Shown here in pieces: positions 18,071 to 27,117 of a DNA stretch of 64,000 bases (positions are counted from its first letter, which is position 1; every line of letters begins with the position of its first letter). Under the pieces are notes generated by a model. That model was not told the origin of the DNA. It saw nothing but the letters and a program-made list of their open reading frames with translations, and did no database searches. The position numbers and the translations under genes were made by a program. The DNA comes from Acaudatibacter sp963835495 (GTDB lineage Bacteria; Pseudomonadota; Alphaproteobacteria; Caulobacterales; Caulobacteraceae). The DNA is taken from contig CAWIFQ010000005.1 of NCBI GenBank assembly GCA_963835495.1, positions 1,916,628 through 1,980,627 of the forward strand, given 5' to 3'.

Positions 18071-19201
18071 TTACGCCCCCCACGCCTGCAGCATCCGCTC
18101 GCGGCGCCAGGCCGGATCGCCCAGGAACACTTCGGAGCTTTTGGCGCGCTTGAACCAGAGATGGGTGTCGTTGTCCCAGGTGAAGCCGATGCCGCCGTGG
18201 ATCTGGATGGTGTGGATGGCGGTCTGCAGATAGGCGTCGGATGCGCAGGCCTTGGCCAGCGAGGCGATGGCCGGGAACTCGGGATCGTCCTCCGCGGCCG
18301 CCGAGGCGGCGGCGTACGCGGCCGACTTGGCCAGCTCGACGTCGACCAGCATGTCGGCCTGCTTGTGCTTCATCGACTGGAACGAGGCGATCGGCCGGCC
18401 GAACTGCATGCGCAGATTGGCGTAGTCCAGCGCCGAGAGGCGCAACCGTTCGGCCCCGCCGACCATCTCGCTGGCGAGACAAGCCGCCGCCTGGGTCAGC
18501 GTCTTCTCAAGCGGCGCGCCGCCGCCGCCGAGTTCGCCCAGCAGCGTCGCGGGGGTCACGCTGAACTCCAGCCGCGCCAGCTTGCGCGTCGGGTCGAGCG
18601 TCTTCAGCGCGCGGCGCGTCAGCCCGGGTGCGTCGCCGCTCGTCGTGAACAGCGACAGCCCGTCTTCGCCGCTCGTGCCGGGCGCCCGCGCCGCGACGAC
18701 GATGAGGTCGGCGGTATGACCGTCGAGCACGAAGCTCTTGACGCCGTCGAGGCGGAACCCGCCGCCGTTGGGGGTGGCGGTCGTCTCGATGCCCGAGGCG
18801 TCCCAGCGTCCGTTGGGTTCGGTGAAGGCGAGGGTGGCGACCGTTTCGCCGAGGGCGATCGGCGGCAGCAGGGCCTCCTGCTGCGCCTTGCTCCCGGCGT
18901 TCATGATCGCCGTCGCGGCCAGCACGGTGGTGGAGAAATAGGGGGCGCAGAGCAGGGCCCGCCCCATCTCCTCCAGCACGATGCCGAGCTCGACGAAGCC
19001 GAAGCCCTGGCCGCCGTACTCTTCGGGGATGTGCACGCCGGTCAGGCCGAGCTGCTGGTTCAACTCGACCCAGCTTTCCCGCTCCCAGCCGGCCTCGGTT
19101 TCCATCAGCCGCCGCACGACGCTGGGCGGCGACTTCTCCTGCAGGAAGCGCCGCAGCACCGACCGGAATTCTTCCTGCTCGCTGGTGAAGCTGAACTGCA
19201 G
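18071..19201 (-). CDS. Acyl-CoA dehydrogenase family protein, likely CTG start
   Basis: About 376 residues. Seen: IPEEYGGQGFGFVELGIVLEEMG, LAFTEPNGRWD, GVKSFVLDGHTADLIVVAAR, QFGRPIASFQSMKHKQADMLVDVE, and HTIQIHGGIGFTWDNDTHLWFKRAK. Similarity to the normal N-terminus (QFSFTSEQEEFRSVLRRFL) begins upstream of the first conventional start (GTG at 19159), and the codon in initiator position is CTG at 19199-19201, five bases after a perfect GGAGG. It lacks the IAGGT motif of its partner, so the two probably form a heterodimer in which only one subunit supplies each catalytic element. Cotranscribed with the downstream dehydrogenase. Confidence 0.87.
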   Translation of the reverse strand: MQFSFTSEQEEFRSVLRRFLQEKSPPSVVRRLMETEAGWERESWVELNQQLGLTGVHIPEEYGGQGFGFVELGIVLEEMGRALLCAPYFSTTVLAATAIMNAGSKAQQEALLPPIALGETVATLAFTEPNGRWDASGIETTATPNGGGFRLDGVKSFVLDGHTADLIVVAARAPGTSGEDGLSLFTTSGDAPGLTRRALKTLDPTRKLARLEFSVTPATLLGELGGGGAPLEKTLTQAAACLASEMVGGAERLRLSALDYANLRMQFGRPIASFQSMKHKQADMLVDVELAKSAAYAAASAAAEDDPEFPAIASLAKACASDAYLQTAIHTIQIHGGIGFTWDNDTHLWFKRAKSSEVFLGDPAWRRERMLQAWGA

Positions 19202-19222
19202 GTGGGCCTCCTCGCCGAATGG

Positions 19223-19243
19223 CCCGGCGCTTCGAGCGCCGGG
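19223..19243. terminator. Strong stem-loop after the GspE/PilB gene
   Basis: CCCGGCGCT pairs with AGCGCCGGG around loop TCG. It lies between the stop of the leftward ATPase gene (19295) and the ribosome-binding site of the leftward acyl-CoA dehydrogenase gene. Either a terminator for the ATPase gene or a leader structure of the dehydrogenase mRNA. Confidence 0.5.
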
Positions 19244-19294
19244 GCACGCGACCCTAGTCCAGCCGGATGAAGTGGCAAGCGGTGTCGCCGGCTT

Positions 19295-21004
19295 TCAAGC
19301 CTGCGCCAGGGTCGCGGCGCCCTCGCCGCTGCCGACCGCGCGGCGCACTTCCGCCAGGCTGGTCAGCCCGGCCCGCGCCTTGGCGTAGCCATCGTCGAAC
19401 AGGCTCTGGAAGCCGCCGGCGCGGGCGGTCCGGGTCAGCTGTTCCTCCGAAGCGCGTTGGCGGATGTCGTGCTCCAGCTCCGGCGTGGTCAGGGCGATCT
19501 CATAGAGGCCGAGCCGGCCGAGATAGCCGCTCTGCGCACACTGCGCGCAGCCGATCGGTTCGCGCCAGGCGGCGTGGCCGGACATCGCGACGCCGCGCGG
19601 CGCCAGCGCCTCGTAGGCGGCCACCCGGTCCGGATCGCTCGGATGCGAGCAGTGTGGACAAAGCCGGCGCACCAGCCGCTGCCCGACCAGGCCGCGCAGC
19701 ACGTCGGCGAGCAGGAACGGTTCAACCTCGAGGTCCAACAGGCGGGGGGCGGCGGCGAGCGCCGAGTTGGTGTGGATGGTCGAGATCACCAGATGGCCGG
19801 TCAGGGCGGCCTGCACCGCGATGCGGGCGGTCTCCTGGTCGCGGATCTCGCCGATCATGATCACGTCCGGATCCTGGCGCAGGATCGAGCGCAGGCCGGC
19901 GGCGAAGGAGAGCCCGATGTCGCTGCGGGCCTGCACCTGCACCACGCCCGGCAGCTCGAACTCGACCGGGTCCTCCACGGTGACGATCTTGCGCGCGCCG
20001 TTGTTGAGGTGGACCAGCAGGCGATAGATGGTCGTGGTCTTGCCGGAGCCGGTCGGGCCGCTGACGAGCACCACGCCGTTCGGCTTGTCGACGAGGGCCA
20101 GCAGCATGGCGGCCTGGGCGTCGCTGACGCCGAGCTCGGCCAGCTTCGGCAGCCGGTCGACCCGGCCCAGCAGCCGCAGCACCAGGCTCTCGCCCCAGAC
20201 TGACGGCAGGCTGGAGATACGCAAGTCGAGCTCCTGGCCGGCCGCGCGGATCGACTGGCGCCCGTCCTGCGGCAGCCGCCGCTCGCCGATGTCCATGCCC
20301 GACAGCAGCTTGATCCGCGAGCAGACCGCATCGAAGCGCGCGCGCGGCGCGGTGCGCACCGTCACCAGCACGCCATCGATCCGCAGGCGCACCGCGAAGT
20401 GATCGGCGAATGGCTCGACATGGATGTCCGACGCGCGCCTGGACAGCGCCTCGGCGAAGATCCCGTTGACGAAGTCGATCACCGGCGTCTCCAGCGCCAG
20501 CTCGCGCAGCCGCGCCGTTTCGGAGGGGCCGCCGAGCCCGGCGGCGTCGTCCGCGCCCTGCGCCACGCTCTCCAGCAGACCGGTGACCGCGGCATGGGTG
20601 GCCAGGCGCAGCTGCACCGGTCCCTCGCCGAGCTGCGCCAGCCGGTCGCCGATCGCCGGGTCGAGCGGGTTGACCGCGGCCACCATCACCGGCGAGTCGG
20701 GCGCCTCGCCCGCCCGCCACGCCGCCGCCTGGTGCTGCATCCACCACGGGATCGGCGAGCGAATCTCGCCCAGGAACTTGCCCACCTGCGCCGGCGTCGG
20801 GGTTTCCTCGTTGTCGAGCACCTTCAGGCCGAGCTGTTCGCTGAGCAGCTTGTTGAGCTCGATTTCGGAGAGCGCGCCGATGCGGATCAGCAGCTGGCCC
20901 AGCAGGCCGCCGGTCAGCGCCTGCATCGCCAGCGCGTCGGCCAGCTCGCGCTCCGTCACCAGCCCTCTTGCGAGCAGCAGCTCACCCAACCGCGGCGTTT
21001 GCAT
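19295..21004 (-). CDS. GspE/PilB family type II secretion or type IV pilus ATPase
   Basis: 569 residues. Two-part N-domain beginning RLGELLLARGLVTERELADAL (MshEN/GspE-N repeat), then the catalytic core: RASDIHVEP at 190-198, Walker A GPTGSGKTT at 316-324, IVTVEDPVEFELPGV (Asp box), DPDVIMIGEIRDQETA (Walker B), TGHLVISTIHTNSA (His box), and a tetracysteine zinc motif CPHCSHPSD...CAQCAQSG. Powers pilin/pseudopilin polymerisation at the inner membrane. No other gsp/pil genes adjoin it in this window, so it is an orphan ATPase by location. Confidence 0.9.
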   Translation of the reverse strand: MQTPRLGELLLARGLVTERELADALAMQALTGGLLGQLLIRIGALSEIELNKLLSEQLGLKVLDNEETPTPAQVGKFLGEIRSPIPWWMQHQAAAWRAGEAPDSPVMVAAVNPLDPAIGDRLAQLGEGPVQLRLATHAAVTGLLESVAQGADDAAGLGGPSETARLRELALETPVIDFVNGIFAEALSRRASDIHVEPFADHFAVRLRIDGVLVTVRTAPRARFDAVCSRIKLLSGMDIGERRLPQDGRQSIRAAGQELDLRISSLPSVWGESLVLRLLGRVDRLPKLAELGVSDAQAAMLLALVDKPNGVVLVSGPTGSGKTTTIYRLLVHLNNGARKIVTVEDPVEFELPGVVQVQARSDIGLSFAAGLRSILRQDPDVIMIGEIRDQETARIAVQAALTGHLVISTIHTNSALAAAPRLLDLEVEPFLLADVLRGLVGQRLVRRLCPHCSHPSDPDRVAAYEALAPRGVAMSGHAAWREPIGCAQCAQSGYLGRLGLYEIALTTPELEHDIRQRASEEQLTRTARAGGFQSLFDDGYAKARAGLTSLAEVRRAVGSGEGAATLAQA

Positions 21005-21099
21005 GGGCGGAGCCTAGCCCAGCGGCAGAGGCGCCGGAAGGGCGATCCGGCGCGCCTGCGGCTCCCCTCGCGGACGCGCGGAGACGACGGAGGCGCGCT

Positions 21100-22320
21100 C
21101 TACGCCTTTGCCCCCGGCGTCTTGTCCTGGCCGACAAAGGCGACCTGGACGCCTTTCTTCACCGCCTTGCCCAGCTCGACCGCGTCCCAGTTGGTGAGCC
21201 TGACGCAGCCGTGCGACTGGCGCTTGCCGATCACGCTCGGGTCCGGCGCGCCATGGATGCCATAGGTTGGGATGTTGAGCGCGATCCAGGTCGAACCGAC
21301 CGGGTTGTTCGGCCCCGGCGCGATGCGCAGCTTTCCCTTGGCGCCCGCCGGGGTGAAGGTCAGGCGCGCCGGGTCGTAGAAGTAGGCCGGGTGCGGGGCG
21401 ACGCTGGTCACGGTGAAGACGCCGCTGGGCGCCGGCCGCTCGGCCGAGCCGACCGTCGCCGGATAGAACGCCAGCAGCTTGCCGTCGGACCCGAAGGCGC
21501 GCACTTCGTCGTCGCTCTTGTCGACCTCGATCCGGGCGACCTGCATGTCACGCGAGGCGGTGCGAGGCGCGGCGACGAGCAGGGTCTGGCCGACCTTGCC
21601 GAAGTCGGCGCCGGGGTTCAGCGCCACGAGCAGCTTCTGGTCCATGTGGAACTTCTCGGACAGCTCTTGCAGCGGGGTCGAGTAGCCCATCGCCGGCAGC
21701 TTGGAGAGCGCCTGGTAGTCCTTGGGCGGCGTGCCGATGAACGGCCCGGCCTCGTCGTCGGCGGTGATGACGTAGCTCTGCACCGCCGGCGTGGCGTCGG
21801 CGGCCGCCAGCGCGTTCCAGGTTCCCGCGTCCAGATGGCCATCGGAGACCAGGCCATGGGCGACGGCGAACGCCTCCAGCGCGTGCTGCAGGTTCGTGCC
21901 GTCGCGGCCGTCGATCACGCCGGGCGAGAAGCCGGCGCGATCGAGCAGCACCTCGGCCTTCAGCAGCACAGGGTCGTACGCCAGCCGGGCGCCGGCCTTG
22001 GCCGGGACGGGCTGGAAGGTCGCGGCGTCTATCGCCTTGCCCGCGGCGGGCAGCGACGCGTCGGACGCGCCGGCGGCGAAGCTGGCGGCGGCGTTGCTGT
22101 CGATGGCCACGTTGCCGGCCTGCCCCGGCGTGACCACCTGCGGCGATGGATTGACCGTCGCCGCGAGAGAAGCGCTGTTGACGGCCGCATTGCCCTGCGC
22201 AACCGGCGCGTTGGCTGCGGATTTCTGTGAAGTGTCTGGGCCGCACGCGCTGACCCAGGCGAGCGCGCCGAGCGCGACTGCGAAGCGAGCGGAAGACATG
22301 AGACGCTGTTTCTCTGACAT
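21100..22320 (-). CDS. L,D-transpeptidase (YkuD) lipoprotein
   Basis: About 406 residues. Lipoprotein-type signal: hydrophobic segment then WVSAC lipobox, cysteine near residue 20. Peptidoglycan-binding-like region (AGFSPGVIDGRDGTNLQHALEAF, PGB_1 pattern) in the middle, then the YkuD catalytic domain with IPTYGIHGAPDP and the active-site SHGCVRL. Forms 3-3 cross-links or attaches proteins to peptidoglycan in the periplasm. Start chosen at an ATG giving a short charged n-region; 22299 is equally possible. Divergent from the D-Ala-D-Ala peptidase gene with about 60 bp between. Confidence 0.9.
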   Translation of the reverse strand: MSEKQRLMSSARFAVALGALAWVSACGPDTSQKSAANAPVAQGNAAVNSASLAATVNPSPQVVTPGQAGNVAIDSNAAASFAAGASDASLPAAGKAIDAATFQPVPAKAGARLAYDPVLLKAEVLLDRAGFSPGVIDGRDGTNLQHALEAFAVAHGLVSDGHLDAGTWNALAAADATPAVQSYVITADDEAGPFIGTPPKDYQALSKLPAMGYSTPLQELSEKFHMDQKLLVALNPGADFGKVGQTLLVAAPRTASRDMQVARIEVDKSDDEVRAFGSDGKLLAFYPATVGSAERPAPSGVFTVTSVAPHPAYFYDPARLTFTPAGAKGKLRIAPGPNNPVGSTWIALNIPTYGIHGAPDPSVIGKRQSHGCVRLTNWDAVELGKAVKKGVQVAFVGQDKTPGAKA

Positions 22321-22380
22321 CATGCAGAAGGAAGGCCGCGCAGCCGCGCCGGTTCCATTTCGAGTTCCCCGTGCGACCCG

Positions 22381-23337
22381 ATGATGCGGGGATTGGCGGC
22401 GTTGATCCTGGTCGTCGCCATCGCCGTGGCGGCGGGTCAGTTCGTGCTGCACAACGCCCGACGGTCGTCCGGCGTCGCGCCGGCGGCTGCTGTCCCAGCG
22501 CCCGCCAATCGGCCGATGGCGGCGGCGAGCGCCTTGGCGCCGCTAGCGGTCGCGCCCTATCCGCGGCCGGTCGAGGGTTGCCACCCCGCCGCCGGCTACA
22601 CCGCCGCCGCGGCGCTGAACGCGCAGTCGCTGCGCACCGCCGCCTGGGCGGTGTTCCGGCGGGCCGAGACCGGCTGGGAAGTCTACGCCCCGCTCGCCGC
22701 GCGCGAGATCGGGGTCGACTGTCCGCCCAACGCCGAGGGTTTCGCCGCGGCGCTGGCCGATTGGCAGGGCGACCACCGTCTCGCCCGGACCGGCGTGATG
22801 GACGAACCGACTCTGCAGGCGCTGCGCGAGACCTGGGAGGCCCGCCGCCCGTTCGTCGCCGCCAGCGCGCACGGCGTCTGCCCGGCGCCGCCTGCGGCCA
22901 CGGCGCTGGCGCAGGCCCGGCCTGACGAGGGCTACAGCGGCAAGCCGGTCCAACTGCTCGCCGGGGCGCTGGAGGCTTACCGCCGGATGGTCGCCGCGGC
23001 GCGGGCGCAGGAACCCGCGCTCGCCGCGGACCGGCGACTGCTGACGATCTTCTCCGGCTACCGCGATCCGATCGCCGACACCGCTCGCTGCGCGGCCGAG
23101 CAGAACTGCGACACGATCGTGCGCGCCAACTGCTCGGCTCACCTGACGGGCCTGGCGATGGACCTCTATCTGGGCTCGGCGCCCGGCCTTGCGCCCGACA
23201 GCTCAGCCGATCCGAACCGGCTCTACCAGTCCCACTCCGCCGCCTATCTCTGGCTGGTCGCGCACGCCGGCCCGTTCGGCTTCGTCAACTACCCGTTCGA
23301 ACCCTGGCACTGGGAGTGGACCGGCGCGCCGCCGTAA
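22381..23337 (+). CDS. VanY-type D-alanyl-D-alanine carboxypeptidase (M15)
   Basis: 318 residues. N-terminal membrane segment (LAALILVVAIAVAAGQFVL), a peptidoglycan-binding-like repeat (ALADWQGDHRLARTGVMDEPTLQAL), then a M15B zinc peptidase domain: SGYRDP, NCSAHLTGLAMDLYL (HxxGxAxD zinc ligands) and FEPWHWEW (catalytic Glu and last zinc His). Trims stem peptides of peptidoglycan. Divergent to the L,D-transpeptidase, which needs tetrapeptide stems made by such enzymes, so the two are functionally linked by inference. Confidence 0.87.
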   Translation: MMRGLAALILVVAIAVAAGQFVLHNARRSSGVAPAAAVPAPANRPMAAASALAPLAVAPYPRPVEGCHPAAGYTAAAALNAQSLRTAAWAVFRRAETGWEVYAPLAAREIGVDCPPNAEGFAAALADWQGDHRLARTGVMDEPTLQALRETWEARRPFVAASAHGVCPAPPAATALAQARPDEGYSGKPVQLLAGALEAYRRMVAAARAQEPALAADRRLLTIFSGYRDPIADTARCAAEQNCDTIVRANCSAHLTGLAMDLYLGSAPGLAPDSSADPNRLYQSHSAAYLWLVAHAGPFGFVNYPFEPWHWEWTGAPP

Positions 23338-23364
23338 GCCGGCGTCGCGCCGCCCTAGCGCCGA

Positions 23365-26067
23365 CTACAACTTCACCCTTACGCCGAACATGAAATCGCT
23401 GTCGTAAAATTCATTTTGGATCGGGAACGCCTTGCTTTGGGTATAGGTGAATTCAAGGTGCGTGTTGGTCAGGTTCTTCGCGTCGAAATAGAACTCGACC
23501 TTGTCGTTGAAGTGATACTCGGCGCCAAAGTCGAGCCGCAAGCGCGGCTGCGAGTACTGGTCGGTGGACGGATCGCCGCCGACGACCCAAAGATTTCTCG
23601 AGACGTAAGAGGCGGCCAACTTCAGATCGATCGGACCTTTGTCGTACGAAATCGCGGCATTGTAGCTGAGCGGCGAGGTCTGCGGCAGCGCATGGAACTC
23701 ACCGGGGCGGATTTCCCCGCGCAAGTCGACGTACGTCAGATTGCTCTCGACGCCGAGGCCGGAGAGCAGCCCCGGCAAGAAGGTGAAGACCTGATTGTAC
23801 TGAAGCTCCACGCCCGCGACGTGCGCCCTGCCGATGTTCTGATAGGTCGTCAGGTCGACCGTCTGCCCAACAAACCCTGGAACAGTTGTTGAGTTGGCCT
23901 CCTGGGTCGAGATGTAGTCCTGAAAGCCCTTGTAGAACACGCCGGCCGAGAGGATCCCGTCGTGGGGGAGGAAATACTCCGCGTAGAAATCGACACTGCT
24001 GCCCGTCGTGGGTTTGAGGTTTGGATTCCCCTGTGTCACGATCGGGATAGCGTTTTGAAGGTCTACCGAGCGGGCGGCCGTGATCTGATTAAATCCGGGC
24101 CGCGCAACAGCGGTCGAGAACGCCAGCCGAAATTGCAGCCTGTCGCTGGCGGCGTACTTCAAACTGATGTCTGGAAAGACGTTCGTATAGCTATGTGAAG
24201 AGCTGTTGGGGGTGACGAGGGTGTTCCCTGCGCTGTCGGTGGTGATCGTGTTCGCGCGATAGGTTCCGTCCGTAGCCTCGACGCGGACGCCGCCGACCAC
24301 GTCGAGCCGGCCGAAGGTCGCGCTGTACTGCACGTAGCCGGCAAAGATGTTTTCGTTGTCATGCTCGAATGTTGAGGGGTCCGCGGTGACCGGCCCTTGA
24401 GGTATGCTGAGCAACTTGTCGAACGAAGGCTGCGGTCCGATATTGTAGAGGCCGTTGTAGTAGATGATGTCGGATCCGGAGACATAATCTGTGAGGTTCT
24501 GGCTGACGGGATTGAGGTCGGCCGCATATTGTTGATTTCTACGCTCACGCTCGCGCACTTCGCCGCCGAACTTCAGCACGCCTTCATCGTGAGCGAAGTC
24601 CAACGGAAGCGAGAGATTGAGGACCCCCGCGTATTCGGTGTCCGTCGTCTGCGACGGGCTGTTGCTGCCCGAGGCGCTCGTATAGAGCGCCGGATCGCTC
24701 AGTTTCACGCCTGCAGCACTGTACGTCGGATGGTTTGGGTCGGCGTTGTTGTAAGTAACATCCAGACTGTTCGGGTCAAAGAACTTGGTGTTGATCGAAT
24801 ACGGCCAGCGGTCGTAGCCACCCGTCCAGGACACGCGGCCGTCCAGCTTGATCTTATCGGCGACGAGCGTGTCACCGCCGATTTCGATCAGGTCGTTGCC
24901 GAGATTCTCGTGGGTGTTGATGTCCACGAAGTGGGCTTGCGCCTGGGTGGCGTCGTAACTGCCGCCGGCGCTGACGCTGGCGATGTTGTGGCCAAGGTTC
25001 GAGAGCACGAACTCCTGCTTGTGAGCGACCTCGGAATAGCCGGCGTGAAAGCCGCGCAGGTAGATCTCGCTGTTCGGGGTCGGGTCGAAGGTTGCGCCGC
25101 CGCCGAAGCCCTGGCGCAGGCGGTGATATTCGTACCAGCGGTTCTGCAGGTTATCGAACTCCTTCTGCCCGAGGAACGCGCTGGTTCCCGCGGGAACGTC
25201 GATCCCGTCGTTCGCGTAGGCGTAGTCCTCCTCGACGTCGTCGATGCCCCGGTGATCGTCCTCGGCGCCGTAGGTGAAGATCACGGACAACCGGTCGTCC
25301 AGGAAGCGTTTCCCTATGGTGAAGTCCCCTTGGTAGACCGGATTGCCCCGCAGCGCCTGGATGCCGCCGCCCACCGAGGCGTCCAGGATGTGATCCTGGC
25401 CGGGCGGAATGATCCGAGGCTGGATGTTGACGATGCCGCCCAGGCCCTCGGCGTCGAGGTCCGGCGTCAGGGACTTGATGACCTCGAGGCCGCCTAGGAT
25501 GCCGGCCGGAAAGGCGTCGAAGGCCACGGCGCGCGCGCCGCCTTGCGGCGTGGCCGGATTGCTCGCCGTCATGCGCACGCCGTCGAAGGTGGTGCCGTTG
25601 AGGTCGGCGTCCATGCCGCGAATGTTGACGAACCGTCCCTCGCCCGAATCCGACTCCATCTCGATGCCGGGCAGGCGCTGCAGCGCTTCGGCGGCGTTGA
25701 CGTCCGGCAACGAGCGGATCTGCTCAAGCGGCGCTATGTCGATGACGACGGGCGCTTCCTTCTTGATCGTCGTGGCTTGAGGGCGCGTGCCGATCACCAC
25801 GATGGTCTCGACGTTGGTCGGTGTGTTCGACTGATCGGCCGTGTCCGCGTAGGCGGTCTGGCCAAGGCCCATGAGTATGGCCCCGCCGGCCGCGACGCCC
25901 AGACGCACGCCCGCCTTCGCCGTAGCCGGCCCGAACGGTGAGCGAGGCTTCCCTTGGACGGCCGGCGCGACCGTGGCGAGGACCACCCGGCTGGCGGTGG
26001 CGAACAGGCTGGCCACCGGCCACGTGGCCGTATTCCCGGAGGCCATTCGGCCTTGGCGGTTTGACAT
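23365..26067 (-). CDS. TonB-dependent receptor (TonB-Xanth-Caul type)
   Basis: About 900 residues. Start at 26067 is supported by an AAGGGG site; a 50-residue upstream extension lacks one. The N-terminus is a long signal region ending at AYADT, then TonB box-like VETIVVIGTRP, plug domain (PLEQIRSLPDVNAAEALQRLPGIEMESDSGEGRFVNIRGM...TFDGVRM) and a 22-strand barrel ending in the aromatic C-terminus FMFGVRVKL. This family imports oligosaccharides or other large nutrients across the outer membrane. Substrate unknown; the divergent two-component system is a candidate regulator. Confidence 0.92.
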   Translation of the reverse strand: MSNRQGRMASGNTATWPVASLFATASRVVLATVAPAVQGKPRSPFGPATAKAGVRLGVAAGGAILMGLGQTAYADTADQSNTPTNVETIVVIGTRPQATTIKKEAPVVIDIAPLEQIRSLPDVNAAEALQRLPGIEMESDSGEGRFVNIRGMDADLNGTTFDGVRMTASNPATPQGGARAVAFDAFPAGILGGLEVIKSLTPDLDAEGLGGIVNIQPRIIPPGQDHILDASVGGGIQALRGNPVYQGDFTIGKRFLDDRLSVIFTYGAEDDHRGIDDVEEDYAYANDGIDVPAGTSAFLGQKEFDNLQNRWYEYHRLRQGFGGGATFDPTPNSEIYLRGFHAGYSEVAHKQEFVLSNLGHNIASVSAGGSYDATQAQAHFVDINTHENLGNDLIEIGGDTLVADKIKLDGRVSWTGGYDRWPYSINTKFFDPNSLDVTYNNADPNHPTYSAAGVKLSDPALYTSASGSNSPSQTTDTEYAGVLNLSLPLDFAHDEGVLKFGGEVRERERRNQQYAADLNPVSQNLTDYVSGSDIIYYNGLYNIGPQPSFDKLLSIPQGPVTADPSTFEHDNENIFAGYVQYSATFGRLDVVGGVRVEATDGTYRANTITTDSAGNTLVTPNSSSHSYTNVFPDISLKYAASDRLQFRLAFSTAVARPGFNQITAARSVDLQNAIPIVTQGNPNLKPTTGSSVDFYAEYFLPHDGILSAGVFYKGFQDYISTQEANSTTVPGFVGQTVDLTTYQNIGRAHVAGVELQYNQVFTFLPGLLSGLGVESNLTYVDLRGEIRPGEFHALPQTSPLSYNAAISYDKGPIDLKLAASYVSRNLWVVGGDPSTDQYSQPRLRLDFGAEYHFNDKVEFYFDAKNLTNTHLEFTYTQSKAFPIQNEFYDSDFMFGVRVKL

Positions 26068-26439
26068 CGACAATCCCCTTGTCCCCCGTGGGACGGGTGT
26101 CATCGACGCCGCCGGTCGCGTTCGAGAGGCCGGTCGACGAGCCGGCGACACCCTGCCCGCGCAATGCCGGCTCTGTCCGGCGCAAGGCGTTTGATCGCCA
26201 CGCCCGGCCGCGCTCAAACGAAGCTTTCATGCAGGATTCACGACGCTTTTGTTGCGTCAGCGCGCAGGTCGTTAAAAGGCAACGAGGAATCCAGGCGGTG
26301 TCGGCGGACGCGGCGGCCGGAGGTTGGACATTGAGATTTCTCAATGCTGGACGCGGTGTTCCGCGCGCCGCGCGTCGGGTAGAGTACTCGGCCCCTGCGG
26401 GTCATGGCGCCGTCCACAGGGTAGGATACTGATCTGGCG
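26068..26439. other. Intergenic region of 372 bp between TonB receptor and response regulator
   Basis: Divergent promoter region. An inverted repeat CATTGAG-attt-CTCAATG lies at 26329-26346, 93 bp before the response regulator start, and could be a regulator site. No gene is supported. Confidence 0.4.
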
Positions 26440-27117
26440 ATGCGCGTCCTCGTCGTGGAAGATGATCTTCAGACCGCCGCCTATGTGCGCGACGGACTGA
26501 GCGCCGCCGGCTGCGAAGTGGACGTGGTCGAGGACGGCGCCAGCGGCCTCGATCGCGCGTTGCACGAAGCGTTCGACGTCCTGGTGGTCGATCGCATGCT
26601 GCCGCGGCTCGACGGTCTCGCACTGGTCTCGGCGCTGCGCCGCGACGCGGTGCAGACGCCAGTGCTGTTCCTGACCGCGATGGGCGCGATCGCCGACCGC
26701 GTCGAGGGGCTGGAAGGCGGCGGCGACGACTACCTGGTGAAGCCGTTCTCGATCGAGGAACTGGGCGCCCGGGTCAACGCCCTGGCCCGCCGCCCGGCGA
26801 TCCGGGGCCCGGACGCCGCGGTGCTGCGCAGCGGAGACCTGCAGCTGGACCGCCTGCAGCGCGTCGCCCGGCGCGGCGAGCGCAAGATCGAGCTGCTGCC
26901 GCTGCAGTTCAAACTGCTCGAGTACCTGCTGCTGCACGAGGGCGACGTGGTGACGCGCAGCATGCTGTTGGAAGGGGTCTGGGGCCTGCGGTTCGATCCA
27001 CGCACCAACATCGTCGAGACCCACATCAGCCATTTGCGCGGCAAGCTCGACAATCCGGGCGAGCCGTCGCTGATCGTCACCGTGCGCGGCGCGGGCTACG
27101 CCCTTCGTGCGCGCTAG
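26440..27117 (+). CDS. OmpR-family response regulator
   Basis: 225 residues. Receiver domain with acidic EDD at 7-9, phospho-acceptor Asp51 in VVDRMLP, Thr79 region and Lys101 in LVKPF; C-terminal winged helix with the EYLLLHEGDVVTRSMLLEGVWG and HISHLRGKLD...VRGAGYALR pattern. Overlaps the kinase gene by 11 bases. Target genes unknown; the divergent TonB receptor is a candidate. Confidence 0.93.
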   Translation: MRVLVVEDDLQTAAYVRDGLSAAGCEVDVVEDGASGLDRALHEAFDVLVVDRMLPRLDGLALVSALRRDAVQTPVLFLTAMGAIADRVEGLEGGGDDYLVKPFSIEELGARVNALARRPAIRGPDAAVLRSGDLQLDRLQRVARRGERKIELLPLQFKLLEYLLLHEGDVVTRSMLLEGVWGLRFDPRTNIVETHISHLRGKLDNPGEPSLIVTVRGAGYALRAR

